This document shows, in pieces, positions 27,611 to 42,039 of a DNA stretch of 64,000 nt. The stretch lies in assembly GCF_008831285.2 (NCBI RefSeq), contig NW_022204679.1, forward strand, positions 1-64,000, given 5' to 3'. Both the position numbers and the translations under genes were made by a program. Below the pieces are notes generated by a model. It ran no database searches and had not been told where the DNA came from. It worked only from the letters and a program-made list of their open reading frames with translations. This DNA comes from Nymphaea colorata. Lineage: Eukaryota; Streptophyta; Magnoliopsida; Nymphaeales; Nymphaeaceae. Position 1 is the first letter of the stretch; each line of letters opens with the position of its first letter.

Positions 27611-30600
27611 GACACCAAATGAATCACTCGAATCTCATTCATTTCATACAAACTTGTGATTTCGATCTACTAAATCATTTAATATAGATGTAACAACAAG
27701 TTAAACACATTCAATTAAGCATGCATGATCATATGAATCATTAAATCTCACTGTATTGGTACGAACGTGATTTCAATCCTTTAGATCGTTCACTATAGAT
27801 GTAACAACAAATTCAACTCATCGGACTAATTACACGCATTCAAAGTAATGCATAGATCCATTTGTATCCATATGAACTTGCGATTTCAATCATTAAATCA
27901 TTCATTATAGATGTAATAACAAGTGAAATACACTAGATTAACTGTAAGGGACCAACTTAATGACCTGACTCTCATTCATTTCCAAACGAACTTCTTATTT
28001 CAAGCCACTAAGTCATTCTATACGTATGTAACAAATGGCTACGCACACTCAATTAAATATATTGATCAAATATATGTAATAACAAGTGAAAATGAATCAT
28101 TTAATCTCTCAATTAAATATATGTGATCAAATATATGTAATAACAAGTGAAACATATTAGGTTACCTACAAGACACCAAATGAATCACTCAAATCTCATT
28201 CATTTCCATACAAACCTATGATTTCAATATACTAAATCATTTAATATAGACGTAACAACAAGTTAAGCACATTCAATTAAGTATGCGTGATCAAATGAAT
28301 CACTTAAATCTCACTCGTATGAGACGAGTGATTTAGTGTGCGTATGGATACAAATGAATGAGATGTAACAACATGTTCAACTTATTGAACAAACTACAAG
28401 GGATCAAACTAAACTAATCCATAGGTCTCCTTTACATCCATATAAACTTGTGAGTTTTTATCGTTTAAATCGTTGATCATAGATGTCATAACGAGTGAAA
28501 CACATTAGGTTAATTATAAGACACCAAATGAATCACTCAAATCTCATTTATTTTCACACAAACTTGTGATTTGAATTCACTTAATCTAGCAATATGGATG
28601 TAACAACAAGTTAAGCACATTCAATTAAGTATGTGTGATCATTTGAATCACTTAAATCGCACTTGTATTGATACGAACTTGTGATTTCAATCATTTAGAT
28701 CGTGCACTATAGTTGTAACAATAAATTCAACTCATCGGACTAACTACACGCGTTTGTATCCACATGAACATGTGATTTCAATCATTTAAATCATTCATTA
28801 TATATGTATTCCAAACGAACTTCTGGTATCAAAGCCACTAGGTCATTCTATACGTAAGTAAGAAATGGTCACGCACATTCAATTAAATACAAGTGATCAA
28901 TTATATGTAATAACAAGTGAAAATGAATCACTTAATCTCTCAATTAAATATAAGTGATCAAATATATGTAATAACAAGTGAAACACATTAGGTTACTTAC
29001 AAGACACCAAATGAATCACTCCAATATCATTCATTTCATACAAACCTATGATTTTAATCTACTAAATCATTTAATATAGACGTAACAACAAGTTAAGCAC
29101 ATTCAATTACGTATGTGTGATAAAATGAATCACTTAAATCCCACTCGTATTGATACGAACTTGTGATTTCAATTCCTTACATCGATCACCATAGATGTAA
29201 GAACTAGTTCAACTTATTGAACTAACTACAAGGATCAAACTAATGCATAGGTCTCCTTTATATCCATACAAACTTGTAAGTTTTAATCATTTAAATCATT
29301 GATCAAAGATGTAATAACAAGTGAAACACAATAGGTTAACTACAAGACACCAAATGAATCACTCGAATCTCATTCATTTTCGCACAAACTTGTGATTTCA
29401 ATCTACTAAATCATTTATTATAGACGTAACAACAAGTTAAACACATTCAATTAAGTATGCATGATTATATGAATCACTTAAATCTCACTTGTATTCGTAC
29501 GAACATGTGATTTCAATCCTTTAGAACGTTCCCTATAGATGTAACAACAAATTCAACTCATCGGACTAACTACACGTGTACAAATATAGTGACTTCAACC
29601 ATTTGTATCCATATAAACTTGTGATTTCAACCATTTAAATCATTCATTATAGATGTAATAACAAGTGAAATACATTAGATTAACTATAAGGGACCAATAT
29701 AGTGACTTGACTCTCATTCATTTCCAAACGGACTTCTTTTTCAAGCCACTAAGTCATTCTATACGTATGTAACAAATGGTTACGCACATTCAATTAAATA
29801 TAAGTTATCAAATGTATGTAAGAACAAGTAAAAATGAATCACATAATCTCTCGATTAAACATAAGTGATCAAATGTATGTAATAACAAGTGAAACACATT
29901 AAGTTACCTGTAAGACACCAAATGAATCACTCGAATCCCATTCATTTTCATATAAACCTATGATTTGAATTTACTAAATCATTTAATATAAACGTAACAA
30001 CAAGTTAAGTACATTCAATTAAATATGCGTGATCAATTGAATCACTTAAATCCACTCGTATTGATGTGAACTTGTGCATCGATCACTATAGATGTAACAA
30101 CATGTTCAACTTATCGTACAAACTAGAAAGGATCAAACTAATGCATAGGTCTCCTTTATATCCATATAAACTTGTGAGTTTTAATTATTTAAATCATTGA
30201 TCATGGATGTAATAACATGTGAAACACGTTAGGTTAACTATAAGACACCAAATGAATCACTCGAATCACATTCATTTTCATACAAACTTGTGATTTCAGT
30301 TCACTTAATCAAGCAACATGGATGTAACAATAAGTTAAGCACATTCAATTAAGTATGTGTGATCATTTGAATCACTTAAATCGCACTTGTATTGATACGA
30401 ACTTGTAATTTCAATCCTTTAGATCGTGCACTATAGTCGTACCAATACGAGTCAGATTTAAGTGATTCATATGATCACGCATACTTTATTGAATGTACTT
30501 GACTTATTGTTATATCCATGTTAAATGATTTAGTAGATTGAAATCACAGGCTTGCATGAAAATGAATGAGATTTGAGTGATTCATTTGGTGCCCTATTGT

Positions 30601-30754
30601 TAACCTAATTCACTTGTTAAGCACATTCAATTAAATTACAAGTGAAACACATTAGGTTAACTATATGACACCAAATGAATCACTTGTTAAGGACATCCGT
30701 ATTAAGAATCATTATAAATGTAACAACTAGTGAAACACATTAGGTAAACCATAA
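27611..30754 (+). repeat. Family A HOR copy 10, 3144 bp
   Basis: Full length. The first 300 bp has several small deletions (GAACGTGATTTC for GAACGCGTGATTTC near 27764). It shares the shortened stem-loop near 28317 with copy 9, so the two look like recent duplicates. The inverted repeat is at 30219-30613. Confidence 0.94.
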
Positions 30755-33700
30755 GACACCAAATGAATCACTCGAATCTCATTCATTTCATACAAACTTG
30801 TGATTTCGATCTACTAAATCATTTAATATAGATGTAACAACAAGTTAAACACATTCAATTAAGCATGCATGATCATATGAATCATTTAAATCTCACTTGT
30901 ATTGGTACGAACGCGTGATTTCAATCCTTTAGATCGTTCACTATAGATGTAACAACAAATTCAACTCATCGGACTAATTACACGCATTCAAAGTAATGCA
31001 TAGATCCCATTTGTATCCATATGAACTTGCGATTTCAATCATTTAAATCATTCATTATAGATGTAATAACAAGTGAAATACACTAGATTAACTGTAAGGG
31101 ACCAACTTAATGACCTGACTCTCATTCATTTCCAAACGAACTTCTTATTTCAAGCCACTAAGTCATTCTATACGTATGTAACAAATGGCTACGCACACTC
31201 AATTAAATATATTGATCAAATATATGTAATAACAAGTGAAAATGAATCATTTAATCTCTCAATTAAATATATGTGATCAAATATATGTAATAACAAGTGA
31301 AACATATTAGGTTACCTACAAGACACCAAATGAATCACTCAAATCTCATTCATTTCCATACAAACCTATGATTTCAATATACTAAATCATTTAATATAGA
31401 CGTAACAACAAGTTAAGCACATTCAATTAAGTATGCGTGATCAAATGAATCACTTAAATCTCACTCGTATTGAGACGAGTGATTTAGTGTGCGTATGGAT
31501 ACAAATGAATGAGATGTAACAACATGTTCAACTTATTGAACAAACTACAAGGATCAAACTAAACTAATCCATAGGTCTCCTTTACATCCATATAAACTTG
31601 TGAGTTTTTATCGTTTAAATCGTTGATCATAGATGTCATAACGAGTGAAACACATTAGGTTAATTATAAGACACCAAATGAATCACTCAAATCTCATTTA
31701 TTTTCACACAAACTTGTGATTTGAATTCACTTAATCTAGCAATATGGATGTAACAACAAGTTAAGCACATTCAATTAAGTATGTGTGATCATTTGAATCA
31801 CTTAAATCGCACTTGTATTGATACGAACTTGTGATTTCAATCATTTAGATCGTGCACTATAGTTGTAACAATAAATTCAACTCATCGGACTAACTACACG
31901 TTTGTATCCACATGAACATGTGATTTCAATCATTTAAATCATTCATTATATATGTATTCCAAACGAACTTCTGTATCAAGCCACTAGTCATTCTATACGT
32001 AAGTAAGAAATGTCACGCACATTCAATTAAATACAGTGATCAATTATATGTAATAACAAGTGAAAATGAATCACTTAATCTCTCAATTAAATATAAGTGA
32101 TCAAATATATGTAATAACAAGTGAAACACATTAGGTTACTTACAAGACACCAAATGAATCACTCCAATATCATTCATTTCATACAAACCTATGATTTAAT
32201 TACTAAATCATTTAATATAGACGTAACAACAAGTTAAGCACATTCAATTAGTATGTGATAAATGAATCACTTAAATCCACTCGTATTGAACGAGTGATTT
32301 ATTCTATGATCAATAGATGTAAAACATGTTCAACTTATTGAACAAACTACAAGGATCAAACTAATCATAGGTCTCCTTTAATCCATAAAACTTGTAGTTT
32401 TATCTTTAAATCTTGATCATAGATGTATAACAGTGAAACACATTAGGTTAATAAAGACACCAAATGAATCACTCAATCTCATTATTTCCACAAACTTGTG
32501 ATTTAATCACTAATCTACATATGATGTAACAACAAGTTAACACATTCAATTAAGTATGTGATCATTGAATCACTTAAATCGCACTTGTATTGATACGAAC
32601 TTGTGATTTCAATCATTTAGATCGTGCACTATAGTTGTAACAATAAATTCAACTCATCGGACTAACTACACGCGTTTGTATCCACATGAACATGTGATTT
32701 CAATCATTTAAATCATTCATTATATATGTATTCCAAACGAACTTCTGGTATCAAAGCCACTAGTCATTCTATACGTAAGTAAGAAATGGTCACGCACATT
32801 CAATTAAATACAAGTGATCAATTATATGTAATAACAAGTGAAAATGAATCACTTAATCTCTCAATTAAATATAAGTGATCAAATATATGTAATAACAAGT
32901 GAAACACATTAGGTTACTTACAAGACACCAAATGAATCACTCCAATATCATTCATTTTCATACAAACCTATGATTTTAATCTACTAAATCATTTAATATA
33001 GACGTAACAACAAGTTAAGCACATTCAATTACGTATGTGTGATAAAATGAATCACTTAAATCCCACTCGTATTGATACGAACTTGTGATTTCAATTCCTT
33101 ACATCGATCACCATAGATGTAAGAACTAGTTCAACTTATTGAACTAACTACAAGGGATCAAACTAATGCATAGGTCTCCTTTATATCCATACAAACTTGT
33201 AAGTTTTAATCATTTAAATCATTGATCAAAGATGTAATAACAAGTGAAACACAATAGGTTAACTACAAGACACCAAATGAATCACTCGAATCTCATTCAT
33301 TTTCGCACAAACTTGTGATTTCAATCTACTAAATCATTTATTATAGACGTAACAACAAGTTAAACACATTCAATTAAGTATGCATGATTATATGAATCAC
33401 TTAAATCTCACTTGTATTCGTACGAACATGTGATTTCAATCCTTTAGAACGTTCCCTATAGATGTAACAACAAATTCAACTCATCGGACTAACTACACGT
33501 GTACAAATATAGTGACTTCAACCATTTGTATCCATATAAACTTGTGATTTCAACCATTTAAATCATTCATTATAGATGTAATAACAAGTGAAATACATTA
33601 GATTAACTATAAGGGACCAATATAGTGACTTGACTCTCATTCATTTCCAAACGGACTTCTTTTTTCAAGCCACTAAGTCATTCTATACGTATGTAACAAA

Positions 33701-34679
33701 TGGTTACGCACATTCAATTAAATATAAGTTATCAAATGTATGTAAGAACAAGTAAAAATGAATCACATAATCTCTCGATTAAACATAAGTGATCAAATGT
33801 ATGTAATAACAAGTGAAACACATTAAGTTACCTGTAAGACACCAAATGAATCACTCGAATCCCATTCATTTTCATATAAACCTATGATTTGAATTTACTA
33901 AATCATTTAATATAAACGTAACAACAAGTTAAGTACATTCAATTAAATATGCGTGATCAATTGAATCACTTAAATCCCACTCGTATTGATGTGAACTTGT
34001 GCATCGATCACTATAGATGTAACAACATGTTCAACTTATCGTACAAACTAGAAAGGATCAAACTAATGCATAGGTCTCCTTTATATCCATATAAACTTGT
34101 GAGTTTTAATTATTTAAATCATTGATCATGGATGTAATAACATGTGAAACACGTTAGGTTAACTATAAGACACCAAATGAATCACTCGAATCACATTCAT
34201 TTTCATACAAACTTGTGATTTCAGTTCACTTAATCAAGCAACATGGATGTAACAATAAGTTAAGCACATTCAATTAAGTATGTGTGATCATTTGAATCAC
34301 TTAAATCGCACTTGTATTGATACGAACTTGTAATTTCAATCCTTTAGATCGTGCACTATAGTCGTACCAATACGAGTCAGATTTAAGTGATTCATATGAT
34401 CACGCATACTTTATTGAATGTACTTGACTTATTGTTATATCCATGTTAAATGATTTAGTAGATTGAAATCACAGGCTTGCATGAAAATGAATGAGATTTG
34501 AGTGATTCATTTGGTGCCCTATTGTTAACCTAATTCACTTGTTAAGCACATTCAATTAAATTACAAGTGAAACACATTAGGTTAACTATATGACACCAAA
34601 TGAATCACTTGTTAAGGACATCCGTATTAAGAATCATTATAAATGTAACAACTAGTGAAACACATTAGGTAAACCATAA
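30755..34679 (+). repeat. Family A HOR copy 11, 3925 bp, with an internal partial duplication
   Basis: Sequence runs normally into module 4 near 32285, then jumps back to module 2 at the shared word CACTCGTATTGA. Modules 2 to 4 are then read a second time, with GCACTTGTATTGATACGAAC recurring near 31811 and 32581. About 1 kb around the joint (31545-32575) is dense in one-base losses. The inverted repeat is at 34144-34538. Confidence 0.9.
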
Positions 34680-37488
34680 GACACCAAATGAATCACTCGA
34701 ATCTCATTCATTTTCATACAAACTTGTGATTTCGATCTACTAAATCATTTAATATAGATGTAACAACAAGTTAAACACATTCAATTAAGCATGCATGATC
34801 ATATGAATCATTTAAATCTCACTTGTATTGGTACGAACGCGTGATTTCAATCCTTTAGATCGTTCACTATAGATGTAACAACAAATTCAACTCATCGGAC
34901 TAATTACACGCATTCAAAGTAATGCATAGATCCCATTTGTATCCATATGAACTTGCGATTTCAATCATTTAAATCATTCATTATAGATGTAATAACAAGT
35001 GAAATACACTAGATTAACTGTAAGGGACCAACTTAATGACCTGACTCTCATTCATTTCCAAACGAACTTCTTATTTCAAGCCACTAAGTCATTCTATACG
35101 TATGTAACAAATGGCTACGCACACTCAATTAAATATATTGATCAAATATATGTAATAACAAGTGAAAATGAATCATTTAATCTCTCAATTAAATATATGT
35201 GATCAAATATATGTAATAACAAGTGAAACATATTAGGTTACCTACAAGACACCAAATGAATCACTCAAATCTCATTCATTTCCATACAAACCTATGATTT
35301 CAATATACTAAATCATTTAATATAGACGTAACAACAAGTTAAGCACATTCAATTAAGTATGCGTGATCAAATGAATCACTTAAATCTCACTCGTATGAGA
35401 CGAGTGATTTAGTGTGCGTATGGATACAAATGAATGAGATGTAACAACATGTTCAACTTATTGAACAAACTACAAGGGATCAAACTAAACTAATCCATAG
35501 GTCTCCTTTACATCCATATAAACTTGTGAGTTTTTATCGTTTAAATCGTTGATCATAGATGTCATAACGAGTGAAACACATTAGGTTAATTATAAGACAC
35601 CAAATGAATCACTCAAATCTCATTTATTTTCACACAAACTTGTGATTTGAATTCACTTAATCTAGCAATATGGATGTAACAACAAGTTAAGCACATTCAA
35701 TTAAGTATGTGTGATCATTTGAATCACTTAAATCGCACTTGTATTGATACGAACTTGTGATTTCAATCATTTAGATCGTGCACTATAGTTGTAACAATAA
35801 ATTCAACTCATCGGACTAACTACACGCGTTTGTATCCACATGAACATGTGATTTCAATCATTTAAATCATTCATTATATATGTATTCCAAACGAACTTCT
35901 GGTATCAAAGCCACTAGGTCATTCTATACGTAAGTAAGAAATGGTCACGCACATTCAATTAAATACAAGTGATCAATTATATGTAATAACAAGTGAAAAT
36001 GAATCACTTAATCTCTCAATTAAATATAAGTGATCAAATATATGTAATAACAAGTGAAACACAATAGGTTAACTACAAGACACCAAATGAATCACTCGAA
36101 TCTCATTCATTTTCGCACAAACTTGTGATTTCAATCTACTAAATCATTTATTATAGACGTAACAACAAGTTAAACACATTCAATTAAGTATGCATGATTA
36201 TATGAATCACTTAAATCTCACTTGTATTCGTACGAACATGTGATTTCAATCCTTTAGAACGTTCCTATAGATGTAACAACAAATTCAACTCATCGGACTA
36301 ACTACACGTGTACAAATATAGTGACTTCAACCATTTGTATCCATATAAACTTGTGATTTCAACCATTTAAATCATTCATTATAGATGTAATAACAAGTGA
36401 AATACATTAGATTAACTATAAGGGACCAATATAGTGACTTGACTCTCATTCATTTCCAAACGGACTTCTTTTTTCAAGCCACTAAGTCATTCTATACGTA
36501 TGTAACAAATGGTTACGCACATTCAATTAAATATAAGTTATCAAATGTATGTAAGAACAAGTAAAAATGAATCACATAATCTCTCGATTAAACATAAGTG
36601 ATCAAATGTATGTAATAACAAGTGAAACACATTAAGTTACCTGTAAGACACCAAATGAATCACTCGAATCCCATTCATTTTCATATAAACCTATGATTTG
36701 AATTTACTAAATCATTTAATATAAACGTAACAACAAGTTAAGTACATTCAATTAAATATGCGTGATCAATTGAATCACTTAAATCCCACTCGTATTGATG
36801 TGAACTTGTGCATCGATCACTATAGATGTAACAACATGTTCAACTTATCGTACAAACTAGAAAGGATCAAACTAATGCATAGGTCTCCTTTATATCCATA
36901 TAAACTTGTGAGTTTTAATTATTTAAATCATTGATCATGGATGTAATAACATGTGAAACACGTTAGGTTAACTATAAGACACCAAATGAATCACTCGAAT
37001 CACATTCATTTTCATACAAACTTGTGATTTCAGTTCACTTAATCAAGCAACATGGATGTAACAATAAGTTAAGCACATTCAATTAAGTATGTGTGATCAT
37101 TTGAATCACTTAAATCGCACTTGTATTGATACGAACTTGTAATTTCAATCCTTTAGATCGTGCACTATAGTCGTACCAATACGAGTCAGATTTAAGTGAT
37201 TCATATGATCACGCATACTTTATTGAATGTACTTGACTTATTGTTATATCCATGTTAAATGATTTAGTAGATTGAAATCACAGGCTTGCATGAAAATGAA
37301 TGAGATTTGAGTGATTCATTTGGTGCCCTATTGTTAACCTAATTCACTTGTTAAGCACATTCAATTAAATTACAAGTGAAACACATTAGGTTAACTATAT
37401 GACACCAAATGAATCACTTGTTAAGGACATCCGTATTAAGAATCATTATAAATGTAACAACTAGTGAAACACATTAGGTAAACCATAA
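34680..37488 (+). repeat. Family A HOR copy 12, 2809 bp, lacking module 4
   Basis: Near 36060 the text passes from the end of module 3 directly to AACACAATAGGTTAACTAC, the end of module 4. The loss is about 345 bp, one full A-B-C triplet. Both parents carry ATGTAATAACAAGTGAAACA at the joint. The inverted repeat is at 36953-37347. Confidence 0.93.
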
Positions 37489-40400
37489 GACACCAAATGA
37501 ATCACTCGAATCTCATTCATTTTCATACAAACTTGTGATTTCGATCTACTAAATCATTTAATATAGATGTAACAACAAGTTAAACACATTCAATTAAGCA
37601 TGCATGATCATATGAATCATTTAAATCTCACTTGTATTGGTACGAACGCGTGATTTCAATCCTTTAGATCGTTCACTATAGATGTAACAACAAATTCAAC
37701 TCATCGGACTAATTACACGCATTCAAAGTAATGCATAGATCCCATTTGTATCCATATGAACTTGCGATTTCAATCATTTAAATCATTCATTATAGATGTA
37801 ATAACAAGTGAAATACACTAGATTAACTGTAAGGGACCAACTTAATGACCTGACTCTCATTCATTTCCAAACGAACTTCTTATTTCAAGCCACTAAGTCA
37901 TTCTATACGTATGTAACAAATGGCTACGCACACTCAATTAAATATATTGATCAAATATATGTAATAACAAGTGAAAATGAATCATTTAATCTCTCAATTA
38001 AATATATGTGATCAAATATATGTAATAACAAGTGAAACATATTAGGTTACCTACAAGACACCAAATGAATCACTCAAATCTCATTCATTTCCATACAAAC
38101 CTATGATTTCAATATACTAAATCATTTAATATAGACGTAACAACAAGTTAAGCACATTCAATTAAGTATGCGTGATCAAATGAATCACTTAAATCTCACT
38201 CGTATGAGACGAGTGATTTAGTGTGCGTATGGATACAAATGAATGAGATGTAACAACATGTTCAACTTATTGAACAAACTACAAGGGATCAAACTAAACT
38301 AATCCATAGGTCTCCTTTACATCCATATAAACTTGTGAGTTTTTATCGTTTAAATCGTTGATCATAGATGTCATAACGAGTGAAACACATTAGGTTAATT
38401 ATAAGACACCAAATGAATCACTCAAATCTCATTTATTTTCACACAAACTTGTGATTTGAATTCACTTAATCTAGCAATATGGATGTAACAACAAGTTAAG
38501 CACATTCAATTAAGTATGTGTGATCATTTGAATCACTTAAATCGCACTTGTATTGATACGAACTTGTGATTTCAATCATTTAGATCGTGCACTATAGTTG
38601 TAACAATAAATTCAACTCATCGGACTAACTACACGCGTTTGTATCCACATGAACATGTGATTTCAATCATTTAAATCATTCATTATATATGTATTCCAAA
38701 CGAACTTCTGGTATCAAAGCCACTAGGTCATTCTATACGTAAGTAAGAAATGGTCACGCACATTCAATTAAATACAAGTGATCAATTATATGTAATAACA
38801 AGTGAAAATGAATCACTTAATCTCTCAATTAAATATAAGTGATCAAATATATGTAATAACAAGTGAAACACATTAGGTTACTTACAAGACACCAAATGAA
38901 TCACTCCAATATCATTCATTTTCATACAAACCTATGATTTAATCTACTAAATCATTTAATATAGACGTAACAACAAGTTAAGCACATTCAATTACGTATG
39001 TGTGATAAAATGAATCACTTAAATCCCACTCGTATTGATACGAACTTGTGATTTCAATTCCTTACATCGATCACCATAGATGTAAGAACTAGTTCAACTT
39101 ATTGAACTAACTACAAGGGATCAAACTAATGCATAGGTCTCCTTTATATCCATACAAACTTGTAAGTTTTAATCATTTAAATCATTGATCAAAGATGTAA
39201 TAACAAGTGAAACACAATAGGTTAACTACAAGACACCAAATGAATCACTCGAATCTCATTCATTTTCGCACAAACTTGTGATTTCAATCTACTAAATCAT
39301 TTATTATAGACGTAACAACAAGTTAAACACATTCAATTAAGTATGCATGATTATATGAATCACTTAAATCTCACTTGTATTCGTACGAACATGTGATTTC
39401 AATCCTTTAGAACGTTCCTATAGATGTAACAACAAATTCAACTCATCGGACTAACTACACGTGTACAAATATAGTGACTTCAACCATTTGTATCCATATA
39501 AACTTGTGATTTCAACCATTTAAATCATTCATTATAGATGTAATAACAAGTGAAATACATTAGATTAACTATAAGGGACCAATATAGTGACTTGACTCTC
39601 ATTCATTTCCAAACGGACTTCTTTTTCAAGCCACTAAGTCATTCTATACGTATGTAACAAATGGTTACGCACATTCAATTAAATATAAGTTATCAAATGT
39701 ATGTAAGAACAAGTAAAAATGAATCACATAATCTCTCGATTAAACATAAGTGATCAAATGTATGTAATAACAAGTGAAACACATTAAGTTACCTGTAAGA
39801 CACCAAATGAATCACTCGAATCCCATTCATTTTCATATAAACCTATGATTTGAATTTACTAAATCATTTAATATAAACGTAACAACAAGTTAAGTACATT
39901 CAATTAAATATGCGTGATCAATTGAATCACTTAAATCCCACTCGTATTGATGTGAACTTGTGCATCGATCACTATAGATGTAACAACATGTTCAACTTAT
40001 CGTACAAACTAGAAAGGATCAAACTAATGCATAGGTCTCCTTTATATCCATATAAACTTGTGAGTTTTAATTATTTAAATCATTGATCATGGATGTAATA
40101 ACATGTGAAACACGTTAGGTTAACTATAAGACACCAAATGAATCACTCGAATCACATTCATTTTCATACAAACTTGTGATTTCAGTTCACTTAATCAAGC
40201 AACATGGATGTAACAATAAGTTAAGCACATTCAATTAAGTATGTGTGATCATTTGAATCACTTAAATCGCACTTGTATTGATACGAACTTGTAATTTCAA
40301 TCCTTTAGATCGTGCACTATAGTCGTACCAATACGAGTCAGATTTAAGTGATTCATATGATCACGCATACTTTATTGAATGTACTTGACTTATTGTTATA

Positions 40401-40640
40401 TCCATGTTAAATGATTTAGTAGATTGAAATCACAGGCTTGCATGAAAATGAATGAGATTTGAGTGATTCATTTGGTGCCCTATTGTTAACCTAATTCACT
40501 TGTTAAGCACATTCAATTAAATTACAAGTGAAACACATTAGGTTAACTATATGACACCAAATGAATCACTTGTTAAGGACATCCGTATTAAGAATCATTA
40601 TAAATGTAACAACTAGTGAAACACATTAGGTAAACCATAA
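37489..40640 (+). repeat. Family A HOR copy 13, 3152 bp
   Basis: A full-length copy close to copy 9, including the shortened stem-loop near 38202. The inverted repeat is at 40105-40499. Nothing unusual is seen. Confidence 0.94.
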
Positions 40641-42039
40641 GACACCAAATGAATCACTCGAATCTCATTCATTTTCATACAAACTTGTGATTTCGATCTA
40701 CTAAATCATTTAATATAGATGTAACAACAAGTTAAACACATTCAATTAAGCATGCATGATCATATGAATCATTTAAATCTCACTTGTATTGGTACGAACG
40801 CGTGATTTCAATCCTTTAGATCGTTCACTATAGATGTAACAACAAATTCAACTCATCGGACTAATTACACGCATTCAAAGTAATGCATAGATCCCATTTG
40901 TATCCATATGAACTTGCGATTTCAATCATTAAATCATTCATTATAGATTAATACAAGTGAAATACACTAGATTAACTGTAAGGGACCAACTTAATGACCT
41001 GACTCTCATTCATTTCCAACGAACTTCTTATTTCAAGCCACTAAGTCATTCTATACGTATGTAACAAATGGCTACGCACACTCAATTAAATATATTGATC
41101 AAATATGTAATAACAAGTGAAAATGAATCATTTAATCTCTCAATTAAATATATTGATCAAATATATGTAATACAAGTGAAACATATTAGGTTACCTACAG
41201 ACACCAAATGAATCACTCAAATCTCATTCATTTCCATACAAACCTATGATTTCAATATACTAAATCATTTAATATAGACGTAACAACAAGTTAAGCACAT
41301 TCAATTAAGTATGCGTGATCAAATGAATCACTTAAATCTCACTCGTATTGAGACGATGATTAGTGTGCTATGGATACAATGAATGAGATGTAACAACATG
41401 TTCAACTTATTGAACAAACTACAAGGATCAAACTAATATCATAGGTCTCCTTTACATCCATATAAACTTGTGAGTTTTTATCGTTTAAATCGTTGATCAT
41501 AGATGTCATAACGAGTAAACACATTAGGTTAATTATAAGACACCAAATGAATCACTCAAATCTCATTATTTTCACACAAACTTGTGATTTAATTCACTTA
41601 ATCAGCAATATGGATGTAACAATAAGTTAAGCACATTCAATTAAGTATGTGTGATCATTTGAATCACTTAAATCGCACTTGTATTGATACGAACTTGTAT
41701 TTCAATCCTTTAGATCGTGCACTATAGTCGTACCATACGAGTCAGATTTAAGTGATTCATATGATCACGCATACTTTATGAATGTACTTGACTTATTTTA
41801 TATCCATGTTAAATGATTTAGTAATTGAAATCACAGCTTGCATGAAAATGAATGAGATTTGAGTGATTCATTTGGTGCCCTATTGTTAACCTAATTCACT
41901 TGTTAAGCACATTCAATTAAATTACAAGTGAAACACATTAGGTTAACTATATGACACCAAATGAATCACTTGTTAAGGACATCCGTATTAAGAATCATTA
42001 TAAATGTAACAACTAGTGAAACACATTAGGTAAACCAAA
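40641..42039 (+). repeat. Family A HOR copy 14, 1399 bp, internally deleted
   Basis: Modules 1 and 2 are followed by the start of module 3. At GCAATATGGATGTAACAATA (about 41606-41625) this fuses to the A submonomer of module 7, removing about 1.75 kb. The left arm of the inverted repeat is therefore a hybrid, while the right arm ends normally near 41899. Clustered single-base deletions occur from about 40927 to 41860. Confidence 0.92.
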
